From positions 209,988-273,987 of the forward strand of contig NZ_JAAXMM010000009.1 of the NCBI RefSeq assembly GCF_012276985.1: DNA of 64,000 nt, in the 5' to 3' direction. Positions 1 through 9,404 of the stretch are shown here, piece after piece (the first letter of the stretch is position 1; each line of letters starts with the position of its first letter). The translations under genes were made by a program, and so were the position numbers. The notes beneath the pieces are model-generated. The model did no database searches. It was not told the DNA's origin and saw only the letters and a list, made by a program, of their open reading frames with translations. The DNA comes from Agrobacterium sp. a22-2 (GTDB lineage: Bacteria > Pseudomonadota > Alphaproteobacteria > Rhizobiales > Rhizobiaceae).

Positions 1-909
1 GCCGCGGACGAACAGACGGCCGGAAACGAAATAGACGATGAGCGGAACGGCGCCGGTCAGCAGCGTGGCTGCCATGTTGACGTTGTATTCCTTCACGCCC
101 TGAACCGAGTTGACGATGTTGTTGAGCTGCACCGTCATCGGGTAATATTCAGGCCGGGTGAAGACGACGCCGAACAGGAAGTCGTTCCAGATGCCGGTGA
201 TCTGCAGGATCATCGCGACGACGAAGATCGGCAGCGACATCGGCACCATGATCTGCAGGAAAATCTGCCAGAAGCCGGCACCGTCGATACGGGCCGCCTT
301 GAACAGTTCTTCCGGCAGCGACACGAAGTAGTTGCGGAACAGCAGCGTCAGGATCGGCATGCCGAAGATCGAATGCACGATGATCAGGCCGGTCAGCGAG
401 CCGTAGAGCCCGACTTCGCGGAGCACGATGACGATCGGGTAGATCATCACCTGATAAGGAATGAAGGCGCCGATGATCAGGATGGTGAAGAAGATCTCCG
501 CCCCCTTGAAGCGCCAGTTGGCGAGCGCATAGCCGTTCACCGAGGCAATGGCGATCGACGCGATGGTGGACGGAATGGTGATGCGCACCGAATTCCAGAA
601 GCCGCGCGACAGGCCGTCGCAATTCAGACCCGTGCAGGCCTCGCTCCAGGCCTTGACCCAGGGCTCGAAGACGATTTCCACGGGCGGCGAGAAGATGTTG
701 CCGAGCCGGATTTCCGGCATGCCCTTCAACGAGGTCACGACCATCACGTAGAGCGGCAGCAGGTAATAGGCGGCCGCCACGAACAGCGTGCCGTAGAGCA
801 TGATGTTGCGGGCCGAGAGGGTGCGCTTCGGCTTCTTGCCGCGCGGCCCCTCGGCCATACGCGCGCTGCGCCCCGCAGCCATGGTGTTGTCAGCGATGAT
901 GTCAGCCAC
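1..909 (-). CDS. Carbohydrate ABC transporter permease, MalG type (3' end outside window)
   Basis: Inner-membrane permease of a sugar importer, partner of the MalF-type permease just upstream. I place the start at a GTG (909-907) that overlaps the stop of the upstream permease and has GGAGGA seven bases before it. The visible 303 codons run from a hydrophilic N-terminus through a first membrane segment (YYLLPLYVMVVTSLKG) to a C-terminus reading FVSGRLFVRG. Family members usually end about eight residues after such a motif, so only a short tail is missing. The ATPase gene is not visible and would lie beyond the left edge. The family assignment is firm; the substrate is not shown. Confidence 0.88.
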   Translation of the reverse strand, partial: MADIIADNTMAAGRSARMAEGPRGKKPKRTLSARNIMLYGTLFVAAAYYLLPLYVMVVTSLKGMPEIRLGNIFSPPVEIVFEPWVKAWSEACTGLNCDGLSRGFWNSVRITIPSTIASIAIASVNGYALANWRFKGAEIFFTILIIGAFIPYQVMIYPIVIVLREVGLYGSLTGLIIVHSIFGMPILTLLFRNYFVSLPEELFKAARIDGAGFWQIFLQIMVPMSLPIFVVAMILQITGIWNDFLFGVVFTRPEYYPMTVQLNNIVNSVQGVKEYNVNMAATLLTGAVPLIVYFVSGRLFVRG

Positions 910-1807
910 GTTTACGTCCTCCGCCAAATTCCAGATAGGCCCAGGGCACGATGATGATGGCGACCGTCAGCAGCATCATGGTGGAGGCTGCAAAGCCCTG
1001 GCCGAGGTTCTGCGCCTGAAACATGTAGTCATAGACATATTTGGCCGGCACTTCCGAGGCGATGCCGGGACCGCCGGAGGTCTGCGCCACCACCAGGTCG
1101 TAGACGCGGACGATGCCGCTGGCGATGATCACCAGCGTGGTGATGAACACCGGGCGCATCATCGGGATGATGATGAAGATATAGGTTCGCCACATGGGTA
1201 TGCCGTCGATGCGCGAGGCCTTCCAGATATCCTCGTCGATGCCGCGCAGACCGGCCAGCATCAGGCACATGACGAGGCCGGTGCCCTGCCACAGCGCCGC
1301 GATCAGGATGCCGTAGATGACAATGTCGGAATTGTAGAGCGGATCGAAGGCAAAACTCGTCCAGCCGAGCGACCGCACCACGGATTGCACGCCGAATTCC
1401 GGATTGAGGATCCATTGCCAGACGAGGCCGGTGACGATGAAGGACAGGGCGAAGGGATAGAGAAAGATGGTGCGGAAGGTGTTCTCGAAGCGGATCTTCT
1501 GGTCCATCAGAGCCGCCAGCACGAAGCCGATGAACAGGCTGAAGATCAGCGAGAAAAGGCCGTAGATCGCCAGGTTCTGGATCGACATGACCCAGCGTGG
1601 TGCCGCCCAGAGGCGCTCGTACTGGTCGAGCCCGACAAAGGAAAGGCGCGGCAGGAGCTTGGAATTGGTGAAGGAATAAAACACCGTCCACAGGGTGCCA
1701 CCCAGAAAGATGACGACGGAGGTGATGATCATCGGGATGGAGGCAATCTTCGAATTCAGATTGCGCAGCCATTGGTTTGGCCGGCCGGTGCGCGCTTGGC
1801 CCGTCAT
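902..1807 (-). CDS. Carbohydrate ABC transporter permease, MalF type
   Basis: Inner-membrane permease of 301 residues for a binding-protein-dependent sugar importer. It has about six hydrophobic segments and the cytoplasmic loop characteristic of the family (EDIWKASRIDGIPMWRTYIF, around residues 195-215), which contacts the ATPase. I choose the ATG at 1807 because AGGAGG lies eight bases upstream; a GTG 21 bases earlier is in frame but would put that ribosome site inside the gene. The gene overlaps the start of the MalG-type permease, and the binding-protein gene lies about 180 bases upstream on the same strand, so the three form one operon. Confidence 0.9.
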   Translation of the reverse strand: MTGQARTGRPNQWLRNLNSKIASIPMIITSVVIFLGGTLWTVFYSFTNSKLLPRLSFVGLDQYERLWAAPRWVMSIQNLAIYGLFSLIFSLFIGFVLAALMDQKIRFENTFRTIFLYPFALSFIVTGLVWQWILNPEFGVQSVVRSLGWTSFAFDPLYNSDIVIYGILIAALWQGTGLVMCLMLAGLRGIDEDIWKASRIDGIPMWRTYIFIIIPMMRPVFITTLVIIASGIVRVYDLVVAQTSGGPGIASEVPAKYVYDYMFQAQNLGQGFAASTMMLLTVAIIIVPWAYLEFGGGRKRG

Positions 1808-1983
1808 GGGTTGGTCCTCCTGGCTCACAACGACTTTCGCAAATGACGCAGACAGTTCCGCAAAAATGCATCACGCTCTACGAGCGGTCGCTTACGGGCG
1901 GGCAGTCACAGCAAAAGTGTTTCGGGTTCGACAGCCGGCCCCGCAATGCGGGACCGACCTCTCAAGACAACGAACCTTTAAGT

Positions 1984-3219
1984 TCAGTCGGCCGCGGCAA
2001 TGATGTCGGTGAAGCGCTTCTGCGCATCGTCCGGCGTCATCGTGGCAGTGGCGAAGAATTCCGAGAAAAGATCCTCGAGCTGCTTCTGGGTGTCGGCGGA
2101 TACCAGCTGGTCGGTGCTGGTGATGACATTGCCCTTGGCCAGAATGTCGAGGCCCTTCTTCATGCAGTCGTTCGCAGCCGCCAGATCGACGTCGCCGCGG
2201 ACCGGCAGCGAGCCTTTCTTCAGGTTGAATGCAACCTGCGTCTTGGCGCTGACCAGTGTGGAGGCCAGAACCTCCTGGGCCTTGGACTTTTCCTCGTCCT
2301 TCAGAACCGGGAAGTAGAAGGCGTCGCCACCCGTGGTGATGATCTCGTTGACGCCGAGACCGGGAAGGCAGGTATAGTCGGTGCCTGCGACCTGGCCGGC
2401 CAGCTGGAATTCACCCTGTGCCCAGTCGCCCATGATCTGGCCGCCGGCCTTGCCGGTGATCACCATGTTGGTCGCCTGGTTCCAGTCCTGCACATTGCTG
2501 CCTTTCGACATGCGACGTGCATCGTCGGCGGCCTTGAAGACCTTGCCGATTTCAGGACCGCCGGCCATTTCGGCGTCCTTGTCCTGGTAGACCTTGAGAT
2601 AGGCGTCCTTGCCGCCGATGGCGATCATCAGAACGCCGAAGGCACCGGTGGCCTGCCACGGTTGGCTACCCATCGCGAGCGGCCGGATGCCGGCTTTTTC
2701 AAGCGCCGGGGCCGCTGCGACGAACTCGTCCCAGTTCTTCGGCACGTCGACGCCGGCTGTCTTGAAGGCCGCATTGGACAACCACAGCCACTGCCAGGAA
2801 TGGATGTTGACGGGTGCGCAATAGATCTTGCCGTCAATGGTGCAGGAGTCCAGCAGGCTGAGCGGGCGGATGAAATCCTTCCACTTTTCCTTTTCGGCGA
2901 CATCGGTCAGGTCCCGCATCAGGCCTGACTCGGCCAGTTCCTCGGCCTGGCGGCCGTGATTGAACTGGGTGGCGGCCATCGGGTCGCCGCCGGTAATGCG
3001 ACTGACCATGATCGGACGGGCGGTACCGCCGGATCCGGCAATGGCTCCATCGATCCATTTGTTGCCGGTGGCATCGAATGCCTTGGCCAATTCGGCGACC
3101 GCCGCGGCCTCCCCGCCGGATGTCCACCAATGGGTTACCTCCAGGTCGGCGGCATGTGCCGCCCCGAAAGGCAATACGACGCTTGCGGCTAGAGCTACCG
3201 CTACGCTACGAAAATTCAT
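1984..3219 (-). CDS. Extracellular sugar-binding protein of the ABC transporter
   Basis: Periplasmic binding protein of 411 residues that delivers a sugar to the two adjacent permeases. A clear Sec signal peptide occupies residues 1-23 and ends AAHA before ADLEVTHWW. The mature start, with a TRP-rich sugar site (HSWQWLWLSN around residue 141), resembles the glucose/mannose-type group of family 1 binding proteins. The substrate is inferred from resemblance only. The start has GGGAGGAG six bases upstream. The gene diverges from a LacI-type regulator, as in the rhizobial alpha-glucoside (agl) locus; this binding protein is shorter than AglE, so I do not use that name. Confidence 0.85.
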   Translation of the reverse strand: MNFRSVAVALAASVVLPFGAAHAADLEVTHWWTSGGEAAAVAELAKAFDATGNKWIDGAIAGSGGTARPIMVSRITGGDPMAATQFNHGRQAEELAESGLMRDLTDVAEKEKWKDFIRPLSLLDSCTIDGKIYCAPVNIHSWQWLWLSNAAFKTAGVDVPKNWDEFVAAAPALEKAGIRPLAMGSQPWQATGAFGVLMIAIGGKDAYLKVYQDKDAEMAGGPEIGKVFKAADDARRMSKGSNVQDWNQATNMVITGKAGGQIMGDWAQGEFQLAGQVAGTDYTCLPGLGVNEIITTGGDAFYFPVLKDEEKSKAQEVLASTLVSAKTQVAFNLKKGSLPVRGDVDLAAANDCMKKGLDILAKGNVITSTDQLVSADTQKQLEDLFSEFFATATMTPDDAQKRFTDIIAAAD

Positions 3220-3314
3220 GAGTCTCCTCCCTCACTGAAACGTTGCCGTAAAAACCTAGTCTAATCATTTTGGCGACGCAACCACTCAGAGCGATTTTTT
3301 TCTTTCTGCGATTT

Positions 3315-3335
3315 TATACACTCATTAGGTGTATA
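3315..3335. promoter_or_regulatory. Inverted repeat, candidate LacI-family operator
   Basis: Perfect 7-base arms TATACAC and GTGTATA flank a 7-base spacer. It lies about 95 bases upstream of the binding-protein start. A site of this form in a LacI-regulated divergent region is a plausible operator; binding is inferred. It has no trailing T tract, so a terminator is less likely. Confidence 0.45.
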
Positions 3336-3546
3336 CGACCTCGATCCTCCCTGCCTCGCAATCGTGCAGTTCTCGCAACGCAACATGTCGTTCTTGCATT
3401 GAAAATGCTTCCATAATGCCGCTATCTGGCCAAATAGTTGCCACAAGAACAAAAACAGGCTCTCGCAGCTGCAAAAACACGCAGCCTTTCCGCCGCCATT
3501 CAACCCTCGGTAACTCCTTGCCCGGATCCCGGAATAAATCGCTCGA

Positions 3547-3573
3547 CAAATCTACTGTATCGTTACAGATTTG
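3547..3573. promoter_or_regulatory. Second inverted repeat, possible operator near regulator gene
   Basis: Outer arms CAAATCT and AGATTTG enclose a second inverted repeat CTGTA-TCGT-TACAG (3555-3568). It lies about 100 bases before the regulator start and could be an autoregulatory site. The inner and outer symmetry centres differ by 1.5 bases, which weakens the case. Confidence 0.3.
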
Positions 3574-3668
3574 ACATTTCCGACAGTCGCCTGACAGGCA
3601 ACCACACCCGTTTGCAGCAGGGGCAATGACAACTATACTCACGAACAGCAGGCAGTGACGGGGTAGGC

Positions 3669-4712
3669 ATGAAACAGGACATCGAGGGTGACAAGGCCGG
3701 CGTCGAGGCGACGTCACGGGAGCGGCCAACGCTCAAAACCATCGCCTTCATGACGGGGCTTGGCATTACCACCGTTTCGCGCGCCCTGAAGGATGCCTCC
3801 GATATCGGCGCGGAGACCAAGGAACGGGTGCGCATGGTGGCCCGGCAGCTGGGCTATCAGCCGAACCGCGCCGGCGTCAGGCTCAGGACCGGCAAGACCA
3901 ATGTCATTGCGCTCGTTCTCAGCGTCGAGGAAGAGGTCATGGGGTTGACCTCCAACCTGGTGTTCGGCATTTCGGAAGTTCTCAACAGCACCTCCTATCA
4001 TCTTGTCGTGACGCCCCATTCCAACAGCCGCGACCCGATGGTGCCGATCCGCTACATTCTCGACACCGGCTCGGCCGACGGCGTGATCATCTCTCGCATG
4101 GAACCGAACGACCCGCGCGTGCGGCTGTTGACCGAGCGGCACATGCCGTTTGCCACCCATGGCCGCACCGACATGGGCATCGTCCATCCCTTTCACGATT
4201 TCGACAACGAGCGCTTTGCGCGCGAGGCCGTGGCGCGGCTGGCCGCCAAGGGCTGTCGGCGGATCGCCATCCTGATGCCGCCACCGCAGCTGACCTTCTG
4301 GTCGCATACGCGGGCCGGCTATCTCGCCGGGTTGAAGTCGACGGGATGCGAAGAGGTCGCCATACCGACGGTCAATATCGACTCGCGGCTTTCGGCAATC
4401 CGGGATGCTGTGGAGCAGGTGATGCAGGGGCCAGATGCGCCTGATGGCTTCATCTCGTGCAGCGGCAATTCAACGATCGCAGTGATGGCCGGCATCGAGG
4501 CGGCCGGCAAGGCGATCGGCAAAGATGTCGAACTGGTCTCGAAACAGAACAGCGGCATCCTCAACTGGATCCGGCCGGATATCATCACCATGAACGAGGA
4601 CATCCGAACAGCCGGCCGCGAACTGGCCAAAGCCGTGATCGGCCAGATCGATGGCGCCGGCCCGCTGACGCTGCAAAGCATCAGCGAACCGAACTGGACG
4701 GTCATGGACTAA
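3669..4712 (+). CDS. LacI-family transcriptional regulator
   Basis: Sugar-responsive DNA-binding repressor of 347 residues. The helix-turn-helix lies at about residues 21-45 ([20 protein letters not shown]), preceded by a 20-residue extension longer than usual for the family, and is followed by the YQPNRAG hinge. A periplasmic-binding-like ligand domain fills the rest ([24 protein letters not shown]). It is transcribed away from the sugar transporter genes, so it most likely controls them. Its stop codon abuts a palindromic repeat. It resembles rhizobial AglR-type regulators, but the effector cannot be read from sequence. Confidence 0.9.
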   Translation: MKQDIEGDKAGVEATSRERPTLKTIAFMTGLGITTVSRALKDASDIGAETKERVRMVARQLGYQPNRAGVRLRTGKTNVIALVLSVEEEVMGLTSNLVFGISEVLNSTSYHLVVTPHSNSRDPMVPIRYILDTGSADGVIISRMEPNDPRVRLLTERHMPFATHGRTDMGIVHPFHDFDNERFAREAVARLAAKGCRRIAILMPPPQLTFWSHTRAGYLAGLKSTGCEEVAIPTVNIDSRLSAIRDAVEQVMQGPDAPDGFISCSGNSTIAVMAGIEAAGKAIGKDVELVSKQNSGILNWIRPDIITMNEDIRTAGRELAKAVIGQIDGAGPLTLQSISEPNWTVMD

Positions 4713-4815
4713 AGCGTGTCGCGATCTTTCAGATTCGCTCGTCACGCTTTACCTCTTTGCTTTGTCGCATGTCGTCATCCCGAAACCGGTGCCCACTTTC
4801 GTGCGACATGCTTTA
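4711..4815. repeat. Rhizobial palindromic intergenic repeat (two stem-loops)
   Basis: Two consecutive hairpins are visible: AAAGCGTG (4711-4718) pairs with CACGCTTT (4743-4750), and GCATGTCG (4767-4774) pairs with CGACATGC (4804-4811). I recognise the arrangement as a repeat family common in Rhizobium and Agrobacterium intergenic regions. It overlaps the last two bases of the regulator stop codon and sits between two convergent genes, where it may help end transcription. Confidence 0.75.
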
Positions 4816-4831
4816 GGCCGAATGGGCGGGG

Positions 4832-6259
4832 TTATGCCGCCCCGCTGCCCCAGGGACCATGCGGGCGATCCACGCCGTCGAGGCGCTCGAAGCCATGGGC
4901 ACCGAAGAAATCGCGTTGCGCCTGGATCAGGTTGGCCGTGCCGCGACCGCGGCGATAGGAATCGAAATAGGACAGCGCCGACGACAGGGCCGGAACGGGC
5001 AGACCGTTCAGCGCCGCATAGGAGACGACCCGGCGAAGCGCACCATCGGTGTCCTTGACCATTTTCGAGAAGGCCGGCGTGACGATCAGGTTGGCGACAT
5101 CGGGCTCCTTGGTGAAGGCCGAGGTGATCTCGTCGAGGAACTGCGAGCGGATGATGCAGCCGGCCCGCCAGATGCGGGCAATGGTCGGCATGGGCAGAGA
5201 CCAGCCGAAGTCCTTGGAGGCTGCCGCCATCACGGCAAACCCTTGAGCATAAGCGGCAATCTTCGCTGCCAGCAGCGCGCTCTCCAGATCGGCCAGGAAG
5301 GCCATGCCGTCATGGTTCTTGCGTTCGACCTTCGGCGGCAGGCCGAAGATCTTTTCGGCAGCCAGGCGCTCCTGGCGCTGCGAGGAGAGTACACGGCCGG
5401 CGACGGCCGCCTCGATGGCGGTTGCGGCAACCCCCATGTTCTGAGCCTCGATGACCGACCATTTGCCGGTGCCCTTCTGTCCGGCGCTATCGAGGATCAC
5501 ATCGACCATCGGCTTGCCGGTGACCGGATCCGTGGCTTTCAGAACCTTTTCGCTGATTTCGATCAGGTAGGAATTGAGGCGGCCTGTGTTCCACTGGCCG
5601 AAGACATCGCCGATGGCCGAAGCACTCATCCCGAGGCCATCGCGCAGGATGCCGTAGATTTCGGCGATCATCTGCATATCGGCATATTCGATGCCGTTGT
5701 GGATGGTCTTGACGAAATGGCCGGCGCCGTCATTGCCGAGCCAGGCGACGCAAGGGTCATCGTTGAACTTCGCGGAAATCGAGGTCAGCACCGGCTCGAC
5801 CCGCTTCCAGCTTTCTTCCGTGCCGCCGACCATGATCGACGGACCATGACGGGCGCCCTCTTCGCCACCCGATACGCCCATGCCGATAAAGGTCAGGCCG
5901 CTGTCCTTCAGCGCGTCAAACCGGCGGATCGTATCGCGGAAATTGGCATTGCCGGCATCGATCATGATATCGTTGGCGGACAGATAGGGTTTAAGAAGAT
6001 CCATCTGCTGGTCGACCGCGTCGCCAGCCTTGATCATGATGATGATCGGGCGCGGCGGTCGGATCGCCTCGACGAATTCCTCGACGGTGGCGCAACCGAT
6101 GATATTGCCGGCAAGAGCGCCTGCTTCGGCGACGAATTCCTGCGTCCTGGCCGGCGTCCGGTTGAACACTGCGATCCGGTTGCCCTTTTCCGCAATGTTC
6201 AGGGCAAGGTTCGATCCCATGACGCCGAGGCCGATCAGTCCGATTTCCGCCTTTTGCAT
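4832..6259 (-). CDS. gnd: 6-phosphogluconate dehydrogenase (decarboxylating)
   Basis: Cytoplasmic enzyme of the oxidative pentose phosphate pathway converting 6-phosphogluconate and NADP+ to ribulose 5-phosphate, CO2 and NADPH. The 475-residue product starts with the Rossmann motif GLGVMGSNLALNIAEKG and carries the substrate motif GVSGGEEGARHGPSIMVGG and the C-terminal KWSVIEAQ segment, close to the 468 residues of the E. coli enzyme. The ATG at 6259 is preceded by GGAGAAGCGGG; an earlier in-frame start adds nine residues with no ribosome site. It is monocistronic and converges on the LacI regulator. Confidence 0.96.
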   Translation of the reverse strand: MQKAEIGLIGLGVMGSNLALNIAEKGNRIAVFNRTPARTQEFVAEAGALAGNIIGCATVEEFVEAIRPPRPIIIMIKAGDAVDQQMDLLKPYLSANDIMIDAGNANFRDTIRRFDALKDSGLTFIGMGVSGGEEGARHGPSIMVGGTEESWKRVEPVLTSISAKFNDDPCVAWLGNDGAGHFVKTIHNGIEYADMQMIAEIYGILRDGLGMSASAIGDVFGQWNTGRLNSYLIEISEKVLKATDPVTGKPMVDVILDSAGQKGTGKWSVIEAQNMGVAATAIEAAVAGRVLSSQRQERLAAEKIFGLPPKVERKNHDGMAFLADLESALLAAKIAAYAQGFAVMAAASKDFGWSLPMPTIARIWRAGCIIRSQFLDEITSAFTKEPDVANLIVTPAFSKMVKDTDGALRRVVSYAALNGLPVPALSSALSYFDSYRRGRGTANLIQAQRDFFGAHGFERLDGVDRPHGPWGSGAA

Positions 6260-6401
6260 CCCGCTTCTCCATTTCAATTGAAACACGTCAAATCAAGGTG
6301 GCTTTTGTGGCACTCCTTGGACGACGCGGCAAGGGCTGCCGCGCGATGATGCGTAAACTCAGTTTCTGAAAAACGGATGAAACAAAGACGGGAGAAAATG
6401 G

Positions 6402-6439
6402 CCATGCTGCCGCGGTCGGCTCCGTTTTCAGCAGCATGG
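6402..6439 (-). terminator. Possible terminator after ccoGHIS
   Basis: Perfect 9-base arms CCATGCTGC and GCAGCATGG enclose a 20-base loop. On the minus strand the stem is followed by CCATTTTCTCC, a weak T-rich tail. It lies just beyond ccoS. A second hairpin (CGCGGCA/TGCCGCG, 6325-6343) follows without a T tract. Confidence 0.4.
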
Positions 6440-6451
6440 GATCGCTCGTAA

Positions 6452-6607
6452 TCAGGGCGACGGGCGGTCGTCGTCGTCGTCGAGGGCGCGCCAGGCGGCT
6501 CCCTCGAGATCCTCGTACTGGCCGCTTTTGAGCGACCAGAGAAACGCGAACAGCCCCAGACCGCCCAGAAACAGGGCGATCGGAATGAGGTAGACGAGCA
6601 TGTTCAT
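6452..6607 (-). CDS. ccoS: cbb3 oxidase assembly protein CcoS
   Basis: Small membrane protein of 51 residues needed for cofactor insertion into the cbb3-type oxidase. It has one N-terminal membrane segment (LIPIALFLGGLGLFAFLW), then the family signature SGQYEDLEGAAWRAL and an aspartate run (DDDDD). The start ATG overlaps the ccoI stop by four bases (ATGA), so translation is coupled. It is the last gene of ccoGHIS (fixGHIS). Confidence 0.93.
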   Translation of the reverse strand: MNMLVYLIPIALFLGGLGLFAFLWSLKSGQYEDLEGAAWRALDDDDDRPSP

Positions 6608-8910
6608 GACGCAAGCCTTGTGCCGGCGGCCACCACCGGCGGCAGGCGTGGCTCACTGGCCTCCGTCGACCGTTTGAGGTTGAGACGGTTCAATCTCAGG
6701 GCATTGACCACGACGATGATCGACGAGGTCGACATGGCAATGGAGGCGATCAGCGGCGTTGCGTAGCCGGCCAGAGCGATCGGCACGGCAATGACGTTGT
6801 AGCCGATCGCCAGGGCAAAATTCTCGCGAATCAGCCGGCCGGCGCGGCGGGATGCTTCGATGGCGAAGGGCACGGCTTCAAGGCTTTCGTGCATGAAGAC
6901 GAAATCGGCGGCCTGACGACCGACATCGGCAGCTGTCGCCGGTGCGATCGACACATGGGCGGCCGACAGGGCCGGTGCATCGTTGATGCCGTCGCCGACC
7001 ATCAGCAGCTTGTGGCCGCTGTCGCGGGCATCCGTGCAGGCCTCCGCCTTGTCACGTGGCGACAGGCCGGCCCGCCAGTAGTCGATGCCAAGACGCTCGC
7101 TGAGCGCCGCCACGACGGCCGGGCGGTCGCCGGACAGGATGCCGACGGAAAAGCCCTTTTGCCTCAGGTCTGACACCGCCTTCTGCGCGCCGGAGCGCAG
7201 CGTGTCCTCGAACTGGAAAGTCTGCAGCTCGACGCCGTTCAGCGACAGCACGACCTCGGAGAGCGACGCCGGATCGGCCGTGGCGTCATCCGCATCGCCG
7301 CAGGCAAATCGCCGGTTGCCGAGCCGGTACATGCCTTCGGCAGCCTCGGCCTCGACGCCCGAGCCGGGGATCTCGCGAACACCGTCGAAATATTGCATGA
7401 CGCCTTCGGCCGCCCGGAAGATGGCCCTCGACAGCGGGTGCCGCGAGAGCGATGCCAGGCCGGCGGCAATGGCCAGGTTCTGCGCGCTGACATTGGCCCG
7501 ATTGACCAGCCGCGGCCGGCCCAGCGTCAGCGTTCCCGTCTTGTCGAAAGCGACCGTATCGATTTCGGCCAGCCGCTCCATGGCCGAGCCGTCCTTGACC
7601 ATGATGCCGTTCTTGAACAGGCGGCCGGCGGCCACGACCTGGACGACCGGAACGGCCAGACCCAGCGCGCAAGGGCAGGTGATGATCAGCACGGCGATGG
7701 CGACCAGCATGGCATGCTTCCAGTCGCCGTCGTAAAGCCCCCAGGAGACGAAGGCGGTGATCGCCAGCAAATGCACGGCGGGAGAATAGTATTGCGCCGC
7801 CCGGTCGGCGATGCGCCGATACCGCGCCCTGCCCCCTTCGGCGGCCTCCATCAGGCGGACGATCTCCGACAGGAACGAATTCTGCGCCGTCGCGGTTGCG
7901 GAAATCGTCAGCGATCCGGTGAGGCTCAATGTGCCGGCCTGTACAGCAGACCCCACAGTCACCGGCAGCGGCGCGCTTTCGCCATTGACGATCGAGACAT
8001 CCATGTCGGTGGCACCGGCGATCACCATACCGTCGACCGGCACCCGTTCGCCGGCGGTAATGGCGATATGGTCGCCGACCTTGATGTCCTCGACGGGACG
8101 GTATTCGCGCGTACGGTCTGGATTGACGACCATGGCGCCGCGCGGGCTGAGCCGCGCCAGGCCGCTGATCGCCGAGCGGGCCTTTTCGCGCATGATGTGA
8201 TCGAGCGTCCGGCCGATCAGCAGGAAGAACAGCAGCGATACCGTCGCATCGAACCAGGCATGTTCGCCATGGTAGATCGTCTCCCAGAGCGAGACGAAAT
8301 AGGAGAGCGTGATCGCCAGCGCGATCGGCACGTCCATATTGGTGCGGGCATGCCGGATGGCGTTCCAGGCCGACTGGTAGAAGAAGCGACCGGCATAGAT
8401 CAGGGCCGGTGCGGCAATCATCGCCGAGATCCAGTGGAACATGTCGCGGGTCGACGCATCCGCACCCGACCAGACCGATACCGACAGCAGCATGATATTG
8501 GTCGCGGCAAAGCCGGAGACGGCAACGGCGCGGATCAGCTTGTTGCGCAGCTCGTCGGCGGCTCCCTCCGCTGCGGTAAACAGATGGGATTCGTAGCCGG
8601 TCGCCGCAATCGCCCGCACGATGACGGTCGGATCGGTCGGGATGTCGCCGACCTTGTCCTTCCAGACGACGGCGACGCGCTTCGAGGAGAGATTGACGCG
8701 GGCCCGCTCGACTTCGGGCAGCGCCCGCAAGGCTCTTTCCAGGGTGGAGATGCAGGCGCCGCAATAGACGGCGGGGACGCTGAGGTCGATCTGCCACAGA
8801 CCGTCGCCGAGGTCACGGCTTGAAAGCCGCAATTCCTCCGGGGACGGCAGACCGTGGCTGGCCCGCTCGATATCCAGCGCCCCTTCCGTTCCCGCCGCGC
8901 AGCAGCTCAT
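6604..8910 (-). CDS. ccoI: Copper-transporting P1B ATPase CcoI/FixI
   Basis: Inner-membrane copper exporter of 768 residues that supplies copper for cbb3 oxidase maturation. An N-terminal heavy-metal-associated domain carries CGAC at residues 50-53. The metal-site motif TCPCALGLAVP lies near residue 412, the phosphorylation motif DKTGT near 457, the SRHPL motif further on, and the hinge GDGINDAPAL before the last membrane pair. The extra N-terminal MSCCAAG is typical of FixI. It overlaps ccoH upstream and ccoS downstream by four bases each. Within this cluster the role is assembly of the oxidase rather than copper resistance. Confidence 0.95.
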   Translation of the reverse strand: MSCCAAGTEGALDIERASHGLPSPEELRLSSRDLGDGLWQIDLSVPAVYCGACISTLERALRALPEVERARVNLSSKRVAVVWKDKVGDIPTDPTVIVRAIAATGYESHLFTAAEGAADELRNKLIRAVAVSGFAATNIMLLSVSVWSGADASTRDMFHWISAMIAAPALIYAGRFFYQSAWNAIRHARTNMDVPIALAITLSYFVSLWETIYHGEHAWFDATVSLLFFLLIGRTLDHIMREKARSAISGLARLSPRGAMVVNPDRTREYRPVEDIKVGDHIAITAGERVPVDGMVIAGATDMDVSIVNGESAPLPVTVGSAVQAGTLSLTGSLTISATATAQNSFLSEIVRLMEAAEGGRARYRRIADRAAQYYSPAVHLLAITAFVSWGLYDGDWKHAMLVAIAVLIITCPCALGLAVPVVQVVAAGRLFKNGIMVKDGSAMERLAEIDTVAFDKTGTLTLGRPRLVNRANVSAQNLAIAAGLASLSRHPLSRAIFRAAEGVMQYFDGVREIPGSGVEAEAAEGMYRLGNRRFACGDADDATADPASLSEVVLSLNGVELQTFQFEDTLRSGAQKAVSDLRQKGFSVGILSGDRPAVVAALSERLGIDYWRAGLSPRDKAEACTDARDSGHKLLMVGDGINDAPALSAAHVSIAPATAADVGRQAADFVFMHESLEAVPFAIEASRRAGRLIRENFALAIGYNVIAVPIALAGYATPLIASIAMSTSSIIVVVNALRLNRLNLKRSTEASEPRLPPVVAAGTRLAS

Positions 8911-9404
8911 TTTGCCTCTCCAATTACCGCAATACGATTGGCTTCGTGCATGATGGTCTTGTCGCCCTTGATCGCGATCACTTCGACGATCCAGTGGCCG
9001 GGCAGTACGTCATGCTGAGCACTGTAGCGACCATTGCCGATCGGCAGCATTTCGGCGATGAAATCCTGATGTTCGCCAACCGGGCGCTTGAAATGGGCCG
9101 TGACCTTGTCCGCCTCGACCGGGCCGCTACCGGGGATGGTGAGGTCATAGAGGATTTCGCCCTTCGACACCGTCAGCTTGCCCTTGATGCCGGTTGCCAG
9201 CATGTCGCGGATCGCCGCCGCCTTGCCGTTGAATTCCTGGCTGGCGATATAGGTGTTCTTGACGACGAGGCCGCTCCATGTCGTCGTGGCGAAATAGGCC
9301 ATGGTCAGGTTGACCGAGATGATCGTTCCGAAGAACAGGATCAGCACGCCGAACATGTGCCATCCGGTGAAGACGAAGCCGGCCTTCTCCTCTCTTGCAC
9401 TCAT
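8907..9404 (-). CDS. ccoH: cbb3 oxidase assembly protein CcoH/FixH
   Basis: Single-span membrane protein of 165 residues required for stable assembly of the cbb3 oxidase. The membrane anchor is at about residues 12-36 (GWHMFGVLILFFGTIISVNL) and is followed by the conserved FATTTWSGLVVKNTY segment and a periplasmic FixH domain. I choose the ATG at 9404 because it has GGAGTAAAGAA before it and overlaps the ccoG stop by four bases; an upstream in-frame start would run 96 bases into ccoG. Confidence 0.94.
   Translation of the reverse strand: MSAREEKAGFVFTGWHMFGVLILFFGTIISVNLTMAYFATTTWSGLVVKNTYIASQEFNGKAAAIRDMLATGIKGKLTVSKGEILYDLTIPGSGPVEADKVTAHFKRPVGEHQDFIAEMLPIGNGRYSAQHDVLPGHWIVEVIAIKGDKTIMHEANRIAVIGEAK

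Larger units (their letters stand above)
3220..3668. promoter_or_regulatory. Divergent promoter region between sugar transporter and LacI regulator
   Basis: This 449-base stretch separates the divergently transcribed binding-protein and regulator genes. It is visibly more AT-rich than the flanking genes and holds two inverted repeats (listed separately) that are good operator candidates. Short open frames inside it have poor codon usage and no ribosome site, so I see no gene here. Confidence 0.6.

Noticed and set aside
3261..3729. Minus-strand open frames in the sugar transporter/LacI intergenic region
   Set aside because: They lack ribosome sites and plausible composition and cover the palindromes expected of a regulatory region.
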